Source of the DNA: Sphingomonas sp. PL-96
GTDB taxonomy: Bacteria > Pseudomonadota > Alphaproteobacteria > Sphingomonadales > Sphingomonadaceae
Assembly (NCBI RefSeq): GCF_020707215.1
Contig: NZ_JAJFET010000007.1
Location: 150,069 to 214,068, forward strand
Length of the DNA: 64,000 nucleotides
Direction: 5' to 3'
Both the position numbers and the translations under genes were made by a program. How positions within the stretch are numbered: position 1 is the stretch's first letter; each line of letters begins with the position of its first letter. The notes under the pieces were generated by a model. The model worked only from the letters and a program-made list of their open reading frames with translations, had not been told where the DNA came from and searched no databases. Of the stretch, positions 16,734 to 24,758 are shown one piece after another.

Positions 16734-17153
16734 ATGGCCCGCATTCTGATCGTCGAAGCGCGCTTCTACGACCACCTCAACGACCTGCTGCTCGACGGCG
16801 CGCGCACCGCGCTGCAGGAGGCCGGGCAGGATTATGAGATCATCACGGTGCCGGGCGCGCTGGAAATTCCCGGCGCCGTCGCGATGGCGGCCGAGACCGG
16901 CCAGTTCGACGCCTATGTCGCACTGGGCGTGGTGATCCGCGGCGAGACCTATCATTTCGAGATCGTCGCCAACGAAAGCGCGCGCGGGCTGATGGCGCTG
17001 GCCATGGACGGCCTGCCGATCGGCAACGGCATCCTGACCGTCGAGGACGAGGCGCAGGCGCTGGCGCGCGCCGACCGCAACGACAAGGACAAGGGCGGGG
17101 AAGCCGCAAAGGCGGCGCTCGCCATGCTGGCGCTGCGCCAGCGTTTCGGCTGA
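16734..17153 (+). CDS. ribH: 6,7-dimethyl-8-ribityllumazine synthase
   Basis: A 139-residue lumazine synthase that joins the RibD product with the RibB four-carbon unit. The blocks [20 protein letters not shown] and [24 protein letters not shown] are present, with the His of ETYHF as the proton-transfer residue. The start ATG 16734 sits one base after the ribB stop. It closes the core riboflavin set of the operon. Confidence 0.95.
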   Translation: MARILIVEARFYDHLNDLLLDGARTALQEAGQDYEIITVPGALEIPGAVAMAAETGQFDAYVALGVVIRGETYHFEIVANESARGLMALAMDGLPIGNGILTVEDEAQALARADRNDKDKGGEAAKAALAMLALRQRFG

Positions 17154-17175
17154 GCCTGGGGCTGCGGCGGATCCG

Positions 17176-18087
17176 ATGACATCGGACAGCCGCGGCACCG
17201 CCGGAGGCCTGGCGGCCGCGATCCTCGCCAATGTGGCGCTGGCGATCGGGCCATGGCTGGTGCGGCTGGCGGAGACCGGGCCGGTCGCCACCGGCTTCTG
17301 GCGGCTGGCGCTGGCGATGCCGGCACTGCTGATCTGGTCGGCGGTCGCCACGCCGGGAGCACTGCGCCGCGGCTTCGCCTTCTGGCCGGTGCTGCTGGTG
17401 GCGGGGCTCGCCTTTGCTGCCGATCTGGCGACCTGGAACGTCAGCATCCATCGCACGACGCTCGCCAATGCGACGCTGTTCGCCAATTCGGCGACGCTGA
17501 TCTACCCCATCTATGGCTTTCTGATCGCGCGGGCCTGGCCCAGCCGGCCGCAGGTCGCAGCCCTGCTGCTGGCGGCGGTGGGCGGGGGCATGTTGCTCGG
17601 CCAGTCGGCGGAGCTGTCGCACGCGCATCTGGTGGGCGACCTGCTCGCGCTGTTCGCGGGGCTGGCCTACGCGGTCTACTTCATCGGCATGGCGCGAGTG
17701 CGCGCGGTGGTGCCGCCGATGCCGGCGCTGGCACTGTCGGGGATCGCGACGATGGCGCCGCTGCTGGTGCTGGCGATCGGGTTGGGCGAGCGGCTGGTGC
17801 CGACGGGTGTCGCCGGCTGGGGGCCGCTGATCGCGCTGGCGCTGGTCAGCCAGGTTTCCGGCCAGGGGCTGATGATCTACGCGCTCGGACGGCTGCCGCC
17901 GCTGGTGATCGGGATCACGCTGCTGCTTCAGCCGGTCGTGGCGGGCGGCATCGGCTGGGCGGTCTATGGCGAGCGGCCCGGCACTCCCGACTGGATCGGC
18001 GCGCTGCTCGTCGCCGCGGCGCTGGTGCTGGTCCGGCGCGAGCCGAAGGTTGCGCCTGTCGCCGGGCAGACTAGATCGGATGCCTGA
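17176..18087 (+). CDS. EamA/DMT-family transporter
   Basis: A 303-residue protein with about ten hydrophobic helices in two EamA repeats (roughly residues 10-140 and 155-290), typical of the drug/metabolite transporter superfamily. ATWNVSIHRTTLANATLFANS in the first half and LGRLPPLVIGITLLLQPVVA in the second are the usual conserved segments. It follows ribH by 22 bases and might carry a flavin or an unrelated metabolite; the substrate is unknown. Confidence 0.88.
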   Translation: MTSDSRGTAGGLAAAILANVALAIGPWLVRLAETGPVATGFWRLALAMPALLIWSAVATPGALRRGFAFWPVLLVAGLAFAADLATWNVSIHRTTLANATLFANSATLIYPIYGFLIARAWPSRPQVAALLLAAVGGGMLLGQSAELSHAHLVGDLLALFAGLAYAVYFIGMARVRAVVPPMPALALSGIATMAPLLVLAIGLGERLVPTGVAGWGPLIALALVSQVSGQGLMIYALGRLPPLVIGITLLLQPVVAGGIGWAVYGERPGTPDWIGALLVAAALVLVRREPKVAPVAGQTRSDA

Positions 18088-18106
18088 CCCCATGAAGGAC
18101 TCCGTG

Positions 18107-18775
18107 ATGGCGACCGCATCCCTCCAAGACGCAACGCTCGACGAGCTGCGCGCCGCGCTGGCGCCGCTGGTGGCGTCCAACGCCGCCTTCGACGGCTGGG
18201 CGCCGGCGGCCGTGACCATGGCGGCCGAGCAGCTGGGCGTGGACCCGGACGTGGCGCGCGCCGCGCTGCCGGGTCCCGTCGACATGATCGACGCCTGGTT
18301 CGCACATGTCGACCGGCTGATGATGGAGCAGTTGCCGGCCGATCAGCTCGCCGCGATGAAGATCCGCCAGCGCATCACCGCGCTGGTCGAGGCGCGACTC
18401 GCGGCCGTCGCTCCCCAGCGGGAGGCGCTGCGCCGGGCGCTTGCGATCCTGGCGATGCCGCAGAATCTCGCCCGCGCCACCCGGCTCGGCTGGCGCAGCG
18501 TCGATCTGATGTGGCGGCTCGCGGGCGACACCGCGACCGACTATAACCACTATACCAAGCGGGCGACGCTGGGGGCCGTCTATGGCACCACCGTGACCGT
18601 GTTCCTGGACGACGAGAGCGAGGGCTGGGCCGACACCCGCGCGTTCCTGTCGCGGCGGATCGACAACATCATGCAGTTCGAAAAGGCCAAGGCGCAATGG
18701 GTCGGCCGTGCGTCGAGCGAGCGGCGGCTGAGCCTGTCGCGCTTCATCGGCCGGCTGCGCTATCCGGCGGTTTGA
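18107..18775 (+). CDS. COQ9 family ubiquinone biosynthesis protein
   Basis: A 222-residue COQ9 protein, a lipid-binding helper of ubiquinone hydroxylation. The N-terminal half is TetR-like helical; the C-terminal COQ9 signature DMMWR-like segment appears as RSVDLMWRLAGDTATDYNHYTKRATLGAVYG and the end SRRIDNIMQFEKAK. I chose ATG 18107 because AAGGA lies 7-8 bases upstream; ATG at 18092 and 18080 are in the same frame. It overlaps none of its neighbours but follows the transporter closely. Confidence 0.9.
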   Translation: MATASLQDATLDELRAALAPLVASNAAFDGWAPAAVTMAAEQLGVDPDVARAALPGPVDMIDAWFAHVDRLMMEQLPADQLAAMKIRQRITALVEARLAAVAPQREALRRALAILAMPQNLARATRLGWRSVDLMWRLAGDTATDYNHYTKRATLGAVYGTTVTVFLDDESEGWADTRAFLSRRIDNIMQFEKAKAQWVGRASSERRLSLSRFIGRLRYPAV

Positions 18776-18803
18776 AAACGAAAAAGCTGGCCTTCTGCGT
18801 CAA

Positions 18804-18824
18804 CTATTGATAATCACTCGCAAT
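18804..18824 (+). promoter_or_regulatory. Probable Fur-type iron box upstream of feoA
   Basis: The stretch contains TGATAATCA, the centre of the E. coli Fur consensus; by eye 13 of 19 positions fit that 19-mer. It ends on the first bases of the feoA start codon at 18823, so a bound repressor would cover the start. Iron repression of feo is expected from other bacteria; the box itself is my reading. Confidence 0.55.
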
Positions 18825-19080
18825 GCTTTCGCCCAACGCCAGCCTCTCGCACCTTGCCCAGCGCCAGCATGCGCGCGTGGCGGGTGTGGATTGGGACGCG
18901 CTGCAGCCCGCCGAGGCGCGGCGGCTGCGCGAGTTCGGGCTGGACGAGGGCGTGGAGATCGAGCTGCTGCACCGCGCCTGGCTCGGCGGCGGGCCAGTCG
19001 CCTGCCGCATCGGCCGGATGATGGTGGCGCTGCGTCCCCATGTCGCCGCCGCCATTCGCGTCAGCACCACGGCCGACTGA
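18823..19080 (+). CDS. feoA: FeoA family ferrous iron transport protein
   Basis: An 85-residue SH3-like FeoA protein, a small cytoplasmic partner of FeoB. The pattern of the family is seen: EARRLREFGLDEGVEIELLHRAWLGGGPVACRIGRMMVALRPHVAAAIRV. There is no ribosome-binding site before ATG 18823 and the iron box runs into it, so translation may be leaderless or start further in (for example a GTG inside). feoB follows after 19 bases. Confidence 0.88.
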   Translation: MLSPNASLSHLAQRQHARVAGVDWDALQPAEARRLREFGLDEGVEIELLHRAWLGGGPVACRIGRMMVALRPHVAAAIRVSTTAD

Positions 19081-19099
19081 GGCCAACTCGGACAGGATC

Positions 19100-20956
19100 A
19101 TGAACCACCCACCGCTGGTCGCGCTCGTCGGCAACCCCAATGCCGGCAAGAGCGCCTTGTTCAACGCGCTGACCGGCGCGCGCCAGAAGGTGGGCAATTA
19201 TCCGGGCGTGACCGTGGAGCGCCATTCCGGGCGCATGGCACTGCCCGACGGGCGTCCGATCGAGCTGGTCGACCTGCCCGGCACCTACAGCCTCGATCCC
19301 TCCAGCCCCGACGAGGCGGTGACTCGCGACGTGGTGCTCGGCCGCCAGCAGGGCGAGCGGCTGCCCGACGTGCTGGTGGTGGTGGCCGATGCCACCAACC
19401 TCGACAATCATCTGCGTTTCGTTCTGCAATTGAAGGCGCTCGACCGGCCGATGCTGGTCGCGCTCAACATGGTCGACATGGCCGAGCGCGACGGGCTGAA
19501 GTTCGACCTGGCGGCGCTGTCGGCGGAGATCGGCTGCCCGGTGGTGCCGACGGTCGCGGTGCGCAAGCGCGGGCTCGATGCCTTGCGCGACGCGCTGGCC
19601 GAGGTGCTGGCGGGTGCGCCTGCAACCCTGCCGCCGCCGCTCGACAGCTTCGACGCCGACATCCGCCATTTCCAGCGCGAGGCGCGCCGCGTCGCGAGCG
19701 TGGCGATCACCGAACAGCCGCGTGCGCGTGCCGTGACGAAATCGATGGACGCCATCGCGCTGCACCCGGTGTTCGGGCCGATCATCCTGCTCACGCTGAT
19801 GTTCGTGATGTTCCAGGCGGTGTTCAGCTGGTCGGAAGCGCCGATCGGCTGGATCGAGGGACTGCAAGGCTGGCTGGCCGACACGGCAGTGGCCACGCTG
19901 CCGGAGAACTTCCTGCGTGACCTGCTGGTCGAAGGGATCATCAACGGGGTGGGCTCCGTCGTGGTGTTCCTGCCGCAGATCCTGATTCTGTTCCTGTTCA
20001 TCCTGGTGCTGGAGGCATCGGGATACATGGTGCGGGCCGCGTTCCTGATGGACCGGCTGATGGCGAGCGTGGGGCTTTCGGGCCGCGCGTTCATCCCGCT
20101 GCTCTCCTCCTTCGCCTGCGCGATCCCCGGCATCATGGCGACGCGCGCGATCGACGATCCCAAAGAGCGGCTGACCACGATCCTGATCGCGCCGCTGATG
20201 ACCTGTTCGGCGCGCCTGCCGGTCTATGCGCTGATCATCGGCGCGTTCATTCCGGCGCGGCAGGTGGTGCCGGGCGTCGGCCTGCAGGGGCTGGTGCTGT
20301 TCGTGCTGTACCTGTCCGGTATCGTCGGCGCGGTGCTCGCGGCGTTCGTGCTGCGCCGGACGCTGGCCAAGGGGCAGGGCGGCGGCTTCATGATGGAGAT
20401 GCCGCGCTACCAGATGCCTTCGCTGCGCGACGTGGGGCTGGGGCTGTGGCACCGCGCCTATGTGTTCCTGCGGCGTGCGGGCACGACGATCATGACCGTC
20501 ACGGTCGCGCTGTGGCTGCTCGCCTCCTATCCGGTGGCGCCGGAGGGGGTGAAGCAGAGCGAATATTCGGCCGCCGGGCGGATCGCGTCGGGGTTGGAAG
20601 TCGTGCTGCGGCCGATCGGCTTCAACCATGAGATGTCGCTGGCGGTGATCCCGGCAATGGCGGCGCGCGAGGTCGCGGTGTCGGCGCTCCAGACCGTCTA
20701 TGCGATCGATGCGGCCGACGAGGAACAGGGCGCGCAGGAACTGGGTGGGCGGTTGTCGGGCCGCTGGAGCCTGCCGACGGCGCTCGCCTTCCTCGCCTGG
20801 TTCGTGTTCGCGCCGCAGTGCCTGTCGACGATCGCGGTGGTGCGGCGGGAGACCAATGGCTGGCGGGTGCCGGGGCTGATGCTCGCCTACCTGTTCGGGC
20901 TCGCCTATGCGGCGGCGGGGATCACCTACTGGAGCGCGGTGGCGCTGGGGTTGTAG
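19100..20956 (+). CDS. feoB: Ferrous iron transporter FeoB
   Basis: A 618-residue Fe(II) permease. The N-terminal G domain has G1 GNPNAGKS (residues 11-18), switch region VGNYPGVTVER, G3 DLPGTYSL and G4 NMVD. The membrane part starts about residue 225 and includes the two Gate blocks with LSSFACAIPGIMATRAI and IPAMAAREVAVSALQTVY. It is shorter than the ~770 residues of E. coli FeoB, mainly in the C-terminal cytoplasmic tail. AGGA precedes the ATG by 3 bases. feoC is not seen. Confidence 0.96.
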   Translation: MNHPPLVALVGNPNAGKSALFNALTGARQKVGNYPGVTVERHSGRMALPDGRPIELVDLPGTYSLDPSSPDEAVTRDVVLGRQQGERLPDVLVVVADATNLDNHLRFVLQLKALDRPMLVALNMVDMAERDGLKFDLAALSAEIGCPVVPTVAVRKRGLDALRDALAEVLAGAPATLPPPLDSFDADIRHFQREARRVASVAITEQPRARAVTKSMDAIALHPVFGPIILLTLMFVMFQAVFSWSEAPIGWIEGLQGWLADTAVATLPENFLRDLLVEGIINGVGSVVVFLPQILILFLFILVLEASGYMVRAAFLMDRLMASVGLSGRAFIPLLSSFACAIPGIMATRAIDDPKERLTTILIAPLMTCSARLPVYALIIGAFIPARQVVPGVGLQGLVLFVLYLSGIVGAVLAAFVLRRTLAKGQGGGFMMEMPRYQMPSLRDVGLGLWHRAYVFLRRAGTTIMTVTVALWLLASYPVAPEGVKQSEYSAAGRIASGLEVVLRPIGFNHEMSLAVIPAMAAREVAVSALQTVYAIDAADEEQGAQELGGRLSGRWSLPTALAFLAWFVFAPQCLSTIAVVRRETNGWRVPGLMLAYLFGLAYAAAGITYWSAVALGL

Positions 20957-20967
20957 CCGTTCCTGTA

Positions 20968-21061
20968 CCCCGGCGGAGGCCGGGGTCCAGTTGCGGTGCG
21001 TCCTGAAAGGATGCGCGCCCTCTCAGCCGCCATCCCAACTGGGCCCCGGCCTTCGCCGGGG
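20968..21061. repeat. Two R1 palindromes in inverted arrangement
   Basis: CCCCGGC-ggag-GCCGGGG at 20968-20985 and CCCCGGC-cttc-GCCGGGG at 21044-21061. The flanks also match in inverted order (GTCCAGTTG on the left and CAACTGGGC on the right), so the whole 94-base stretch can fold into one long hairpin. It separates feoB from the convergent DUF4169 gene and may stop both transcripts. Confidence 0.8.
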
Positions 21062-21076
21062 TACTAGGTTGGGGGA

Positions 21077-21262
21077 TCAGTCGGGGATTTCGTCGCGGCG
21101 AGCGCCGTCGAGGGTGCGTTCCGCCCGGTCCCGATCCTGTGCCTCCGCCGCCTTCTGCGCCTTGGTGCGGCCGAAGCGGTGGCGGTTGACGTCGGCCTCC
21201 GCTGCCTTTTCAGCGCGGGCGCGGGCCTTTCGGGCGCGATTGAGGTTGATGATCTCGGCCAT
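21077..21262 (-). CDS. DUF4169 family protein
   Basis: A 61-residue, highly charged protein. MAEIINLNRARKARARAEKA and NRHRFGRTKAQKAAEAQDRD are the signature of DUF4169, a short family common in alphaproteobacteria. The function is unknown; the Arg/Lys-rich helix suggests nucleic-acid or ribosome contact, which is a guess. It is divergent from ssb over 91 bases. Confidence 0.85.
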   Translation of the reverse strand: MAEIINLNRARKARARAEKAAEADVNRHRFGRTKAQKAAEAQDRDRAERTLDGARRDEIPD

Positions 21263-21353
21263 ATGCTCACTCTAGCGCGCTCGCGCTGCCTGGCATACAT
21301 CGCGGGGATATGGTGCCACGCGCGCCCGCATTTTCGAGAGTAATGGAGACATC

Positions 21354-21923
21354 ATGGCCGGCAGCGTCAACAAGGTCATTCTGGTCGGCAACCTGGGCCG
21401 CGATCCGGAATCGCGCAGCTTTCAGAACGGCGGCAAGGTGGTGAACCTGCGCATCGCCACATCCGAATCGTGGAAGGACCGCAACTCGGGCGAGCGCAAG
21501 GAAAAGACCGAGTGGCATTCGGTCGCGATCTTCAACGAAGGCCTGGCGAACGTCGCCGAGCGCTTCCTGCGCAAGGGATCGAAGGTCTACATCGAAGGCC
21601 AGCTGCAGACCCGCAAGTGGCAGGACCAGAACGGCCAGGACAAGTATTCGACCGAGATCGTGCTGCAGGGCTTCAACTCGGTGCTGACGATGCTCGACGG
21701 TCCCGGCGGCGGTCAGGGTGGCGGCGGCGGCGGTAGCCGCGGTGGCGACGACTTCGGCGGTGGCGACGATTTCGGCGGTGGTTCGGGCGGTCGCGGCGGC
21801 AGCTTCAACAGCGGCGGCGGGCGCAGCGGCGGTGGCGGCGGTGGCCGCTCGGGCGGCGGCAGCAGCGGCGGTGGCTTTGGTGGTGGCTTCGGCGACGACC
21901 TGGACGACGACGTGCCGTTCTGA
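21354..21923 (+). CDS. ssb: Single-stranded DNA-binding protein
   Basis: A 189-residue SSB. Residues 1-~112 are the OB fold ([19 protein letters not shown], then [22 protein letters not shown]). Residues ~117-180 form a long Gly/Ser/Arg/Asp-rich linker coded by GGC/GGT repeats, and the end DDDVPF is the acidic tip that recruits repair and replication partners. GGAG lies 6 bases before the ATG. A classical terminator follows, so it is a single-gene unit. Confidence 0.97.
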   Translation: MAGSVNKVILVGNLGRDPESRSFQNGGKVVNLRIATSESWKDRNSGERKEKTEWHSVAIFNEGLANVAERFLRKGSKVYIEGQLQTRKWQDQNGQDKYSTEIVLQGFNSVLTMLDGPGGGQGGGGGGSRGGDDFGGGDDFGGGSGGRGGSFNSGGGRSGGGGGGRSGGGSSGGGFGGGFGDDLDDDVPF

Positions 21924-21945
21924 TTTGCGGCGTCGATGCGATCGG

Positions 21946-21972
21946 AAAAGGGGGCCGCGTGCCCCCTTTTTT
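21946..21972 (+). terminator. Intrinsic terminator of ssb
   Basis: GGGGGC, a short CGCGT loop, GCCCCC and then six T: a full rho-independent terminator 23 bases after the ssb stop. An A-run on the left of the stem would also let it work on the other strand. Confidence 0.9.
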
Positions 21973-22001
21973 GTGCCTGCGATACGCCCGGCAAGAACCG
22001 T

Positions 22002-22154
22002 ATCCCTGCGCAGGCAGGGATCCAGGGCCAAGCAGGACAACGGCTGTTGGCGCCCGGGACCCTGGGCTCCTGCCTTCGCAGGAGCACGTGAGAGGGGAGG
22101 CAGGCGGGTGCCCAGTCGAACGAAACCGCAACTGGGCCCCGGCCTTCGCCGGGG
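22002..22154. repeat. Three REP-like palindromes (R2 variant, R2, R1)
   Basis: ATCCCTGC-gcag-GCAGGGAT (22002-22021), GCTCCTGC-cttc-GCAGGAGC (22066-22085) and CCCCGGC-cttc-GCCGGGG (22137-22154) lie in the 254-base gap between the convergent ssb and metW. Words between them (GTCCAGGG.. / CCCTGGGCTCCTGC / AACTGGGCC) also occur at 2052, 2091 and 21036, so a larger unit than the bare palindromes is repeated. Confidence 0.8.
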
Positions 22155-22177
22155 TACGGGTTACGTGTGGGGCGGAG

Positions 22178-22768
22178 CTATCGCCGAAGCAGGAACACCG
22201 CGTGTTCGGCGCGGAAGTTGGCGGCGGCGGCGCTGGTGCGGCGGTCGCCTTTCAGGAACCAGGCCTCTTCCACGGTGATGCCGCGTTCGGCGACAAAGGC
22301 GCGGAAGTCGTCGATGGTGACGTGGTGGATGTTGGGCGTCGCATACCACGGCACCGGCAGCAGCCGGGTGACCGGCATCCGCCCGCCCCACAGCAGGGAC
22401 GCACGCACCCGCCAGTGCGCGAAGTTCGGGAAAGACACGAACGCGCGCCGGCCGATCCGCAGCAGATGGTCGAGCACCACGTGCGGGCGCATCGTCGTCT
22501 GCAGCGTCTGGCTGAGGATCGCATAGTCGAAGCTCGCGTCTGGATAGCCGGCAAGGTCGGTGTCGGCGTCACCCTGCACCACCGACAGGCCGCGCGCGAC
22601 CGCGGCGGCGACGTTGCCGGGATCGATCTCCAGCCCGCGCGCGTCAATGCCGCGGGTGTCGCGCAGCGCCGCCATCAGCGCGCCGTCGCCGCAGCCGACG
22701 TCGAGCACGCGCGCGCCCTCCGCCACGTTCGCGGCGATGACGGCCAGGTCGGGGCGCAGCGCGGTCAT
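22178..22768 (-). CDS. metW: Methionine biosynthesis protein MetW
   Basis: A 196-residue methyltransferase-fold protein required with MetX for homoserine acylation. The blocks ARVLDVGCGDGALMAALRD, QGDADTDLAGYPDASFDYAILSQTLQ and SFPNFAHWRVRASLL are typical. Its ATG overlaps the stop of the GNAT gene (ATGA), so it is translationally coupled to it. It is the last gene of the minus-strand operon. Confidence 0.94.
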   Translation of the reverse strand: MTALRPDLAVIAANVAEGARVLDVGCGDGALMAALRDTRGIDARGLEIDPGNVAAAVARGLSVVQGDADTDLAGYPDASFDYAILSQTLQTTMRPHVVLDHLLRIGRRAFVSFPNFAHWRVRASLLWGGRMPVTRLLPVPWYATPNIHHVTIDDFRAFVAERGITVEEAWFLKGDRRTSAAAANFRAEHAVFLLRR

Positions 22769-23187
22769 GCCGCGGTCTCCCGCACTGCGCCCGGACGGTG
22801 GATCATGTAATCTGCGACGTCGTTGATCGGCGCGAAGCCGAGCGGTGCATAGACGCCATGCGCATCGCGGGTGACGAGCATCCAGCGGCGCAGACCGGCA
22901 AGCTCGGGAAGCCCGGTCAGATGCGCCACCATCGCCCGGCCGATGCCTTGACCGCGCGCGGCCTCGTCCACGAACACGTCGGCGACCCAGGCAAAGGTCG
23001 CGCCGTCGGTGATGGCTCGGGCAAAGCCGATCTGCACGCCGTCGCGATAGGCGCCAACGCAGGTCGAGCCAGCGATCGCGCGCTCGACCAGATCGCGGGC
23101 GATGCCGGGCGACCAGTAGGTGTTGGCAAGCCAGGCGTGGATGCGGTCGAGCTGCAGGCGGCTCTTGTCGGTGGAAATGTCGATCAT
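22765..23187 (-). CDS. GNAT family N-acetyltransferase
   Basis: A 140-residue GNAT enzyme. The acetyl-CoA-binding motif A is [22 protein letters not shown] (R/Q-x-x-G-x-G/A pattern as RGQGIG), followed by [19 protein letters not shown]. The acceptor is unknown. The gene is wedged between metX and metW with ATGA overlaps at both ends, an arrangement that makes co-translation with the methionine genes very likely. Confidence 0.9.
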   Translation of the reverse strand: MIDISTDKSRLQLDRIHAWLANTYWSPGIARDLVERAIAGSTCVGAYRDGVQIGFARAITDGATFAWVADVFVDEAARGQGIGRAMVAHLTGLPELAGLRRWMLVTRDAHGVYAPLGFAPINDVADYMIHRPGAVRETAA

Positions 23188-24317
23188 GCCCGTCCCCAGG
23201 TGAGGAAGCCACGCACCACCCGGTCGAGTTCGGGCGAGTCGAGCAGGAAGGCGTCGTGGCCGAACGGGCTGGAGAGCTCGACGAAGCTCGCGCGGGCGCC
23301 GGCGGCGTTGAGCGCCTGTACCATCACCCGCGACTCGGCGGTGGGGTAAAGCCAGTCGGTGTCGAAGCTGACGATGCAGAAGCGCGTGGCAGTGTCGCGG
23401 AAGGCGTTGGCGAGCATGCCGCCATGCTCCTCGGCGAGGTCGAAATAGTCGAGTGCGCGGGTGATGTAGAGGTAGGAGTTGGCGTCGAACCGGTCGGTGA
23501 AGGCGAGGCCCTGGTGGCGTAGATAGCTCTCCACCTGGAAGTCGGCGTCGAAGCCGAAGGTCTTGGCGCCGGCCTGCCCGTCGGGGCGCGCCTGGAGGCG
23601 GCGGCCGAACTTGGCGGTGAGCCCGGCTTCCGACAGATAGGTGATGTGCGCGGCCATGCGCGCGACGGCCAGGCCGGCCGCGGGCGGGTCGCCGCTCTCG
23701 TAATAGGCGCCGTTGCGCCACTTCGGGTCGGCCATGATCGCCTGGCGGCCGACTTCGTGAAAGGCGATGTTCTGGGCGGAATGGCGCGCGGTGGCGGCAA
23801 TCACCACCGCTGCCTCGACGCGTTCGGGATAGGTGGCCGCCCAGGACAGCGCCTGCATGCCGCCCATCGAGCCTCCAACGACCGCGGCCAGCCGGTCGAT
23901 GCCGAGATGATCGAGCAGCAGCGCCTGCGCACGCACCATGTCGCGAATGGTGATGACCGGAAAAGCCATGCCCCATTGCTGGCCGGTCGCAGGATCAATC
24001 GAGGCGGGGCCGGACGATCCCATGCAGCTGCCGAGCACGTTGGAGCAGATCACGAACCAGCGGTCGGTATCGATCGGCTTGCCGGGCCCGACCATGCGCG
24101 TCCACCAGCCGGGCTTGCCGGTGACCGGATGGTCGGAGGCGAGATACTGGTCGCCGGTCAGCGCGTGGCAGACCAGCACCGCATTGTCGGCCGCCGGCGA
24201 CAGCGTGCCATAGGTCTCGTAGCCGATCTCGACTGCGGGCAGCGACGCGCCGCCGTCGAGCGGCAGCGGCCCGGCGAGCAGCGCGCGGCGGCGCAGACCG
24301 AAGCGTTCGTCCGACAT
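23184..24317 (-). CDS. metX: Homoserine O-acyltransferase MetX
   Basis: A 377-residue alpha/beta-hydrolase that acylates homoserine at the entry to methionine synthesis. The nucleophile is S150 in [12 protein letters not shown], with the acid Asp in [10 protein letters not shown] and the His in FGHDAFLLD. Whether acetyl- or succinyl-CoA is used cannot be safely read. The upstream gene ends only 15 bases away, so no riboswitch fits there. GNAT and metW follow. Confidence 0.93.
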   Translation of the reverse strand: MSDERFGLRRRALLAGPLPLDGGASLPAVEIGYETYGTLSPAADNAVLVCHALTGDQYLASDHPVTGKPGWWTRMVGPGKPIDTDRWFVICSNVLGSCMGSSGPASIDPATGQQWGMAFPVITIRDMVRAQALLLDHLGIDRLAAVVGGSMGGMQALSWAATYPERVEAAVVIAATARHSAQNIAFHEVGRQAIMADPKWRNGAYYESGDPPAAGLAVARMAAHITYLSEAGLTAKFGRRLQARPDGQAGAKTFGFDADFQVESYLRHQGLAFTDRFDANSYLYITRALDYFDLAEEHGGMLANAFRDTATRFCIVSFDTDWLYPTAESRVMVQALNAAGARASFVELSSPFGHDAFLLDSPELDRVVRGFLTWGRA

Positions 24318-24332
24318 GCTAGCGTTGCTGGC

Positions 24333-24758
24333 TCACCGGCCGCTCAACGCGTCCAGGGTGGGACGGATGCCCGACAGGTCGTAGCCGGCGCCCGCGGCCT
24401 TTTCGACCAGCTCGGCGGAGTCCGTGCCGTTCTTGGCCTCGGCCAGCGCCCACAGGTTGCAGGAGCGGGTGCCCGAGCGGCAATAGGCGAGCACCGGGCC
24501 GTCGGCGGCATCCAGGGCTGCGCGCATCGCGTCGAGCTGGCCGTGGCCGAAGCCGGCGTGCGTCACGGGGATGGCGGTATACGCCAGGCCCGCCGCCTCG
24601 GCCGCCGCCTGGATTTCGGCGCCGCTAGGCTGGCCCGGCTCCTCGTCGTCGGGGCGGTTGTTGACGATCGCGACGAAGCCTGCCGCCGCGATGTCCGGCA
24701 TCTGCACAGGGAGAATCTGGGGGGCGACGGAGACCTTGCTGTCGATGGTGCGGATCAT
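24333..24758 (-). CDS. TIGR01244/DUF442 family phosphatase-like protein
   Basis: A 141-residue protein of the DUF442 (Blh) family, related to protein tyrosine phosphatases and sulfur transferases. The active-site loop is YCRSGTRS with C93 and R98; FVAIVNNRPDDEEPGQPS is also typical. In other bacteria this domain is linked to sulfide or glutathione persulfide handling and biofilm growth. Next to metX that would fit sulfur metabolism, but this is inference. Its ATG overlaps the recQ stop. Confidence 0.88.
   Translation of the reverse strand: MIRTIDSKVSVAPQILPVQMPDIAAAGFVAIVNNRPDDEEPGQPSGAEIQAAAEAAGLAYTAIPVTHAGFGHGQLDAMRAALDAADGPVLAYCRSGTRSCNLWALAEAKNGTDSAELVEKAAGAGYDLSGIRPTLDALSGR

Noticed and set aside
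24318..24332. SAM riboswitch before metX
   Set aside because: Many alphaproteobacteria have a SAM-II element here, but only 15 bases separate metX from the gene before it.
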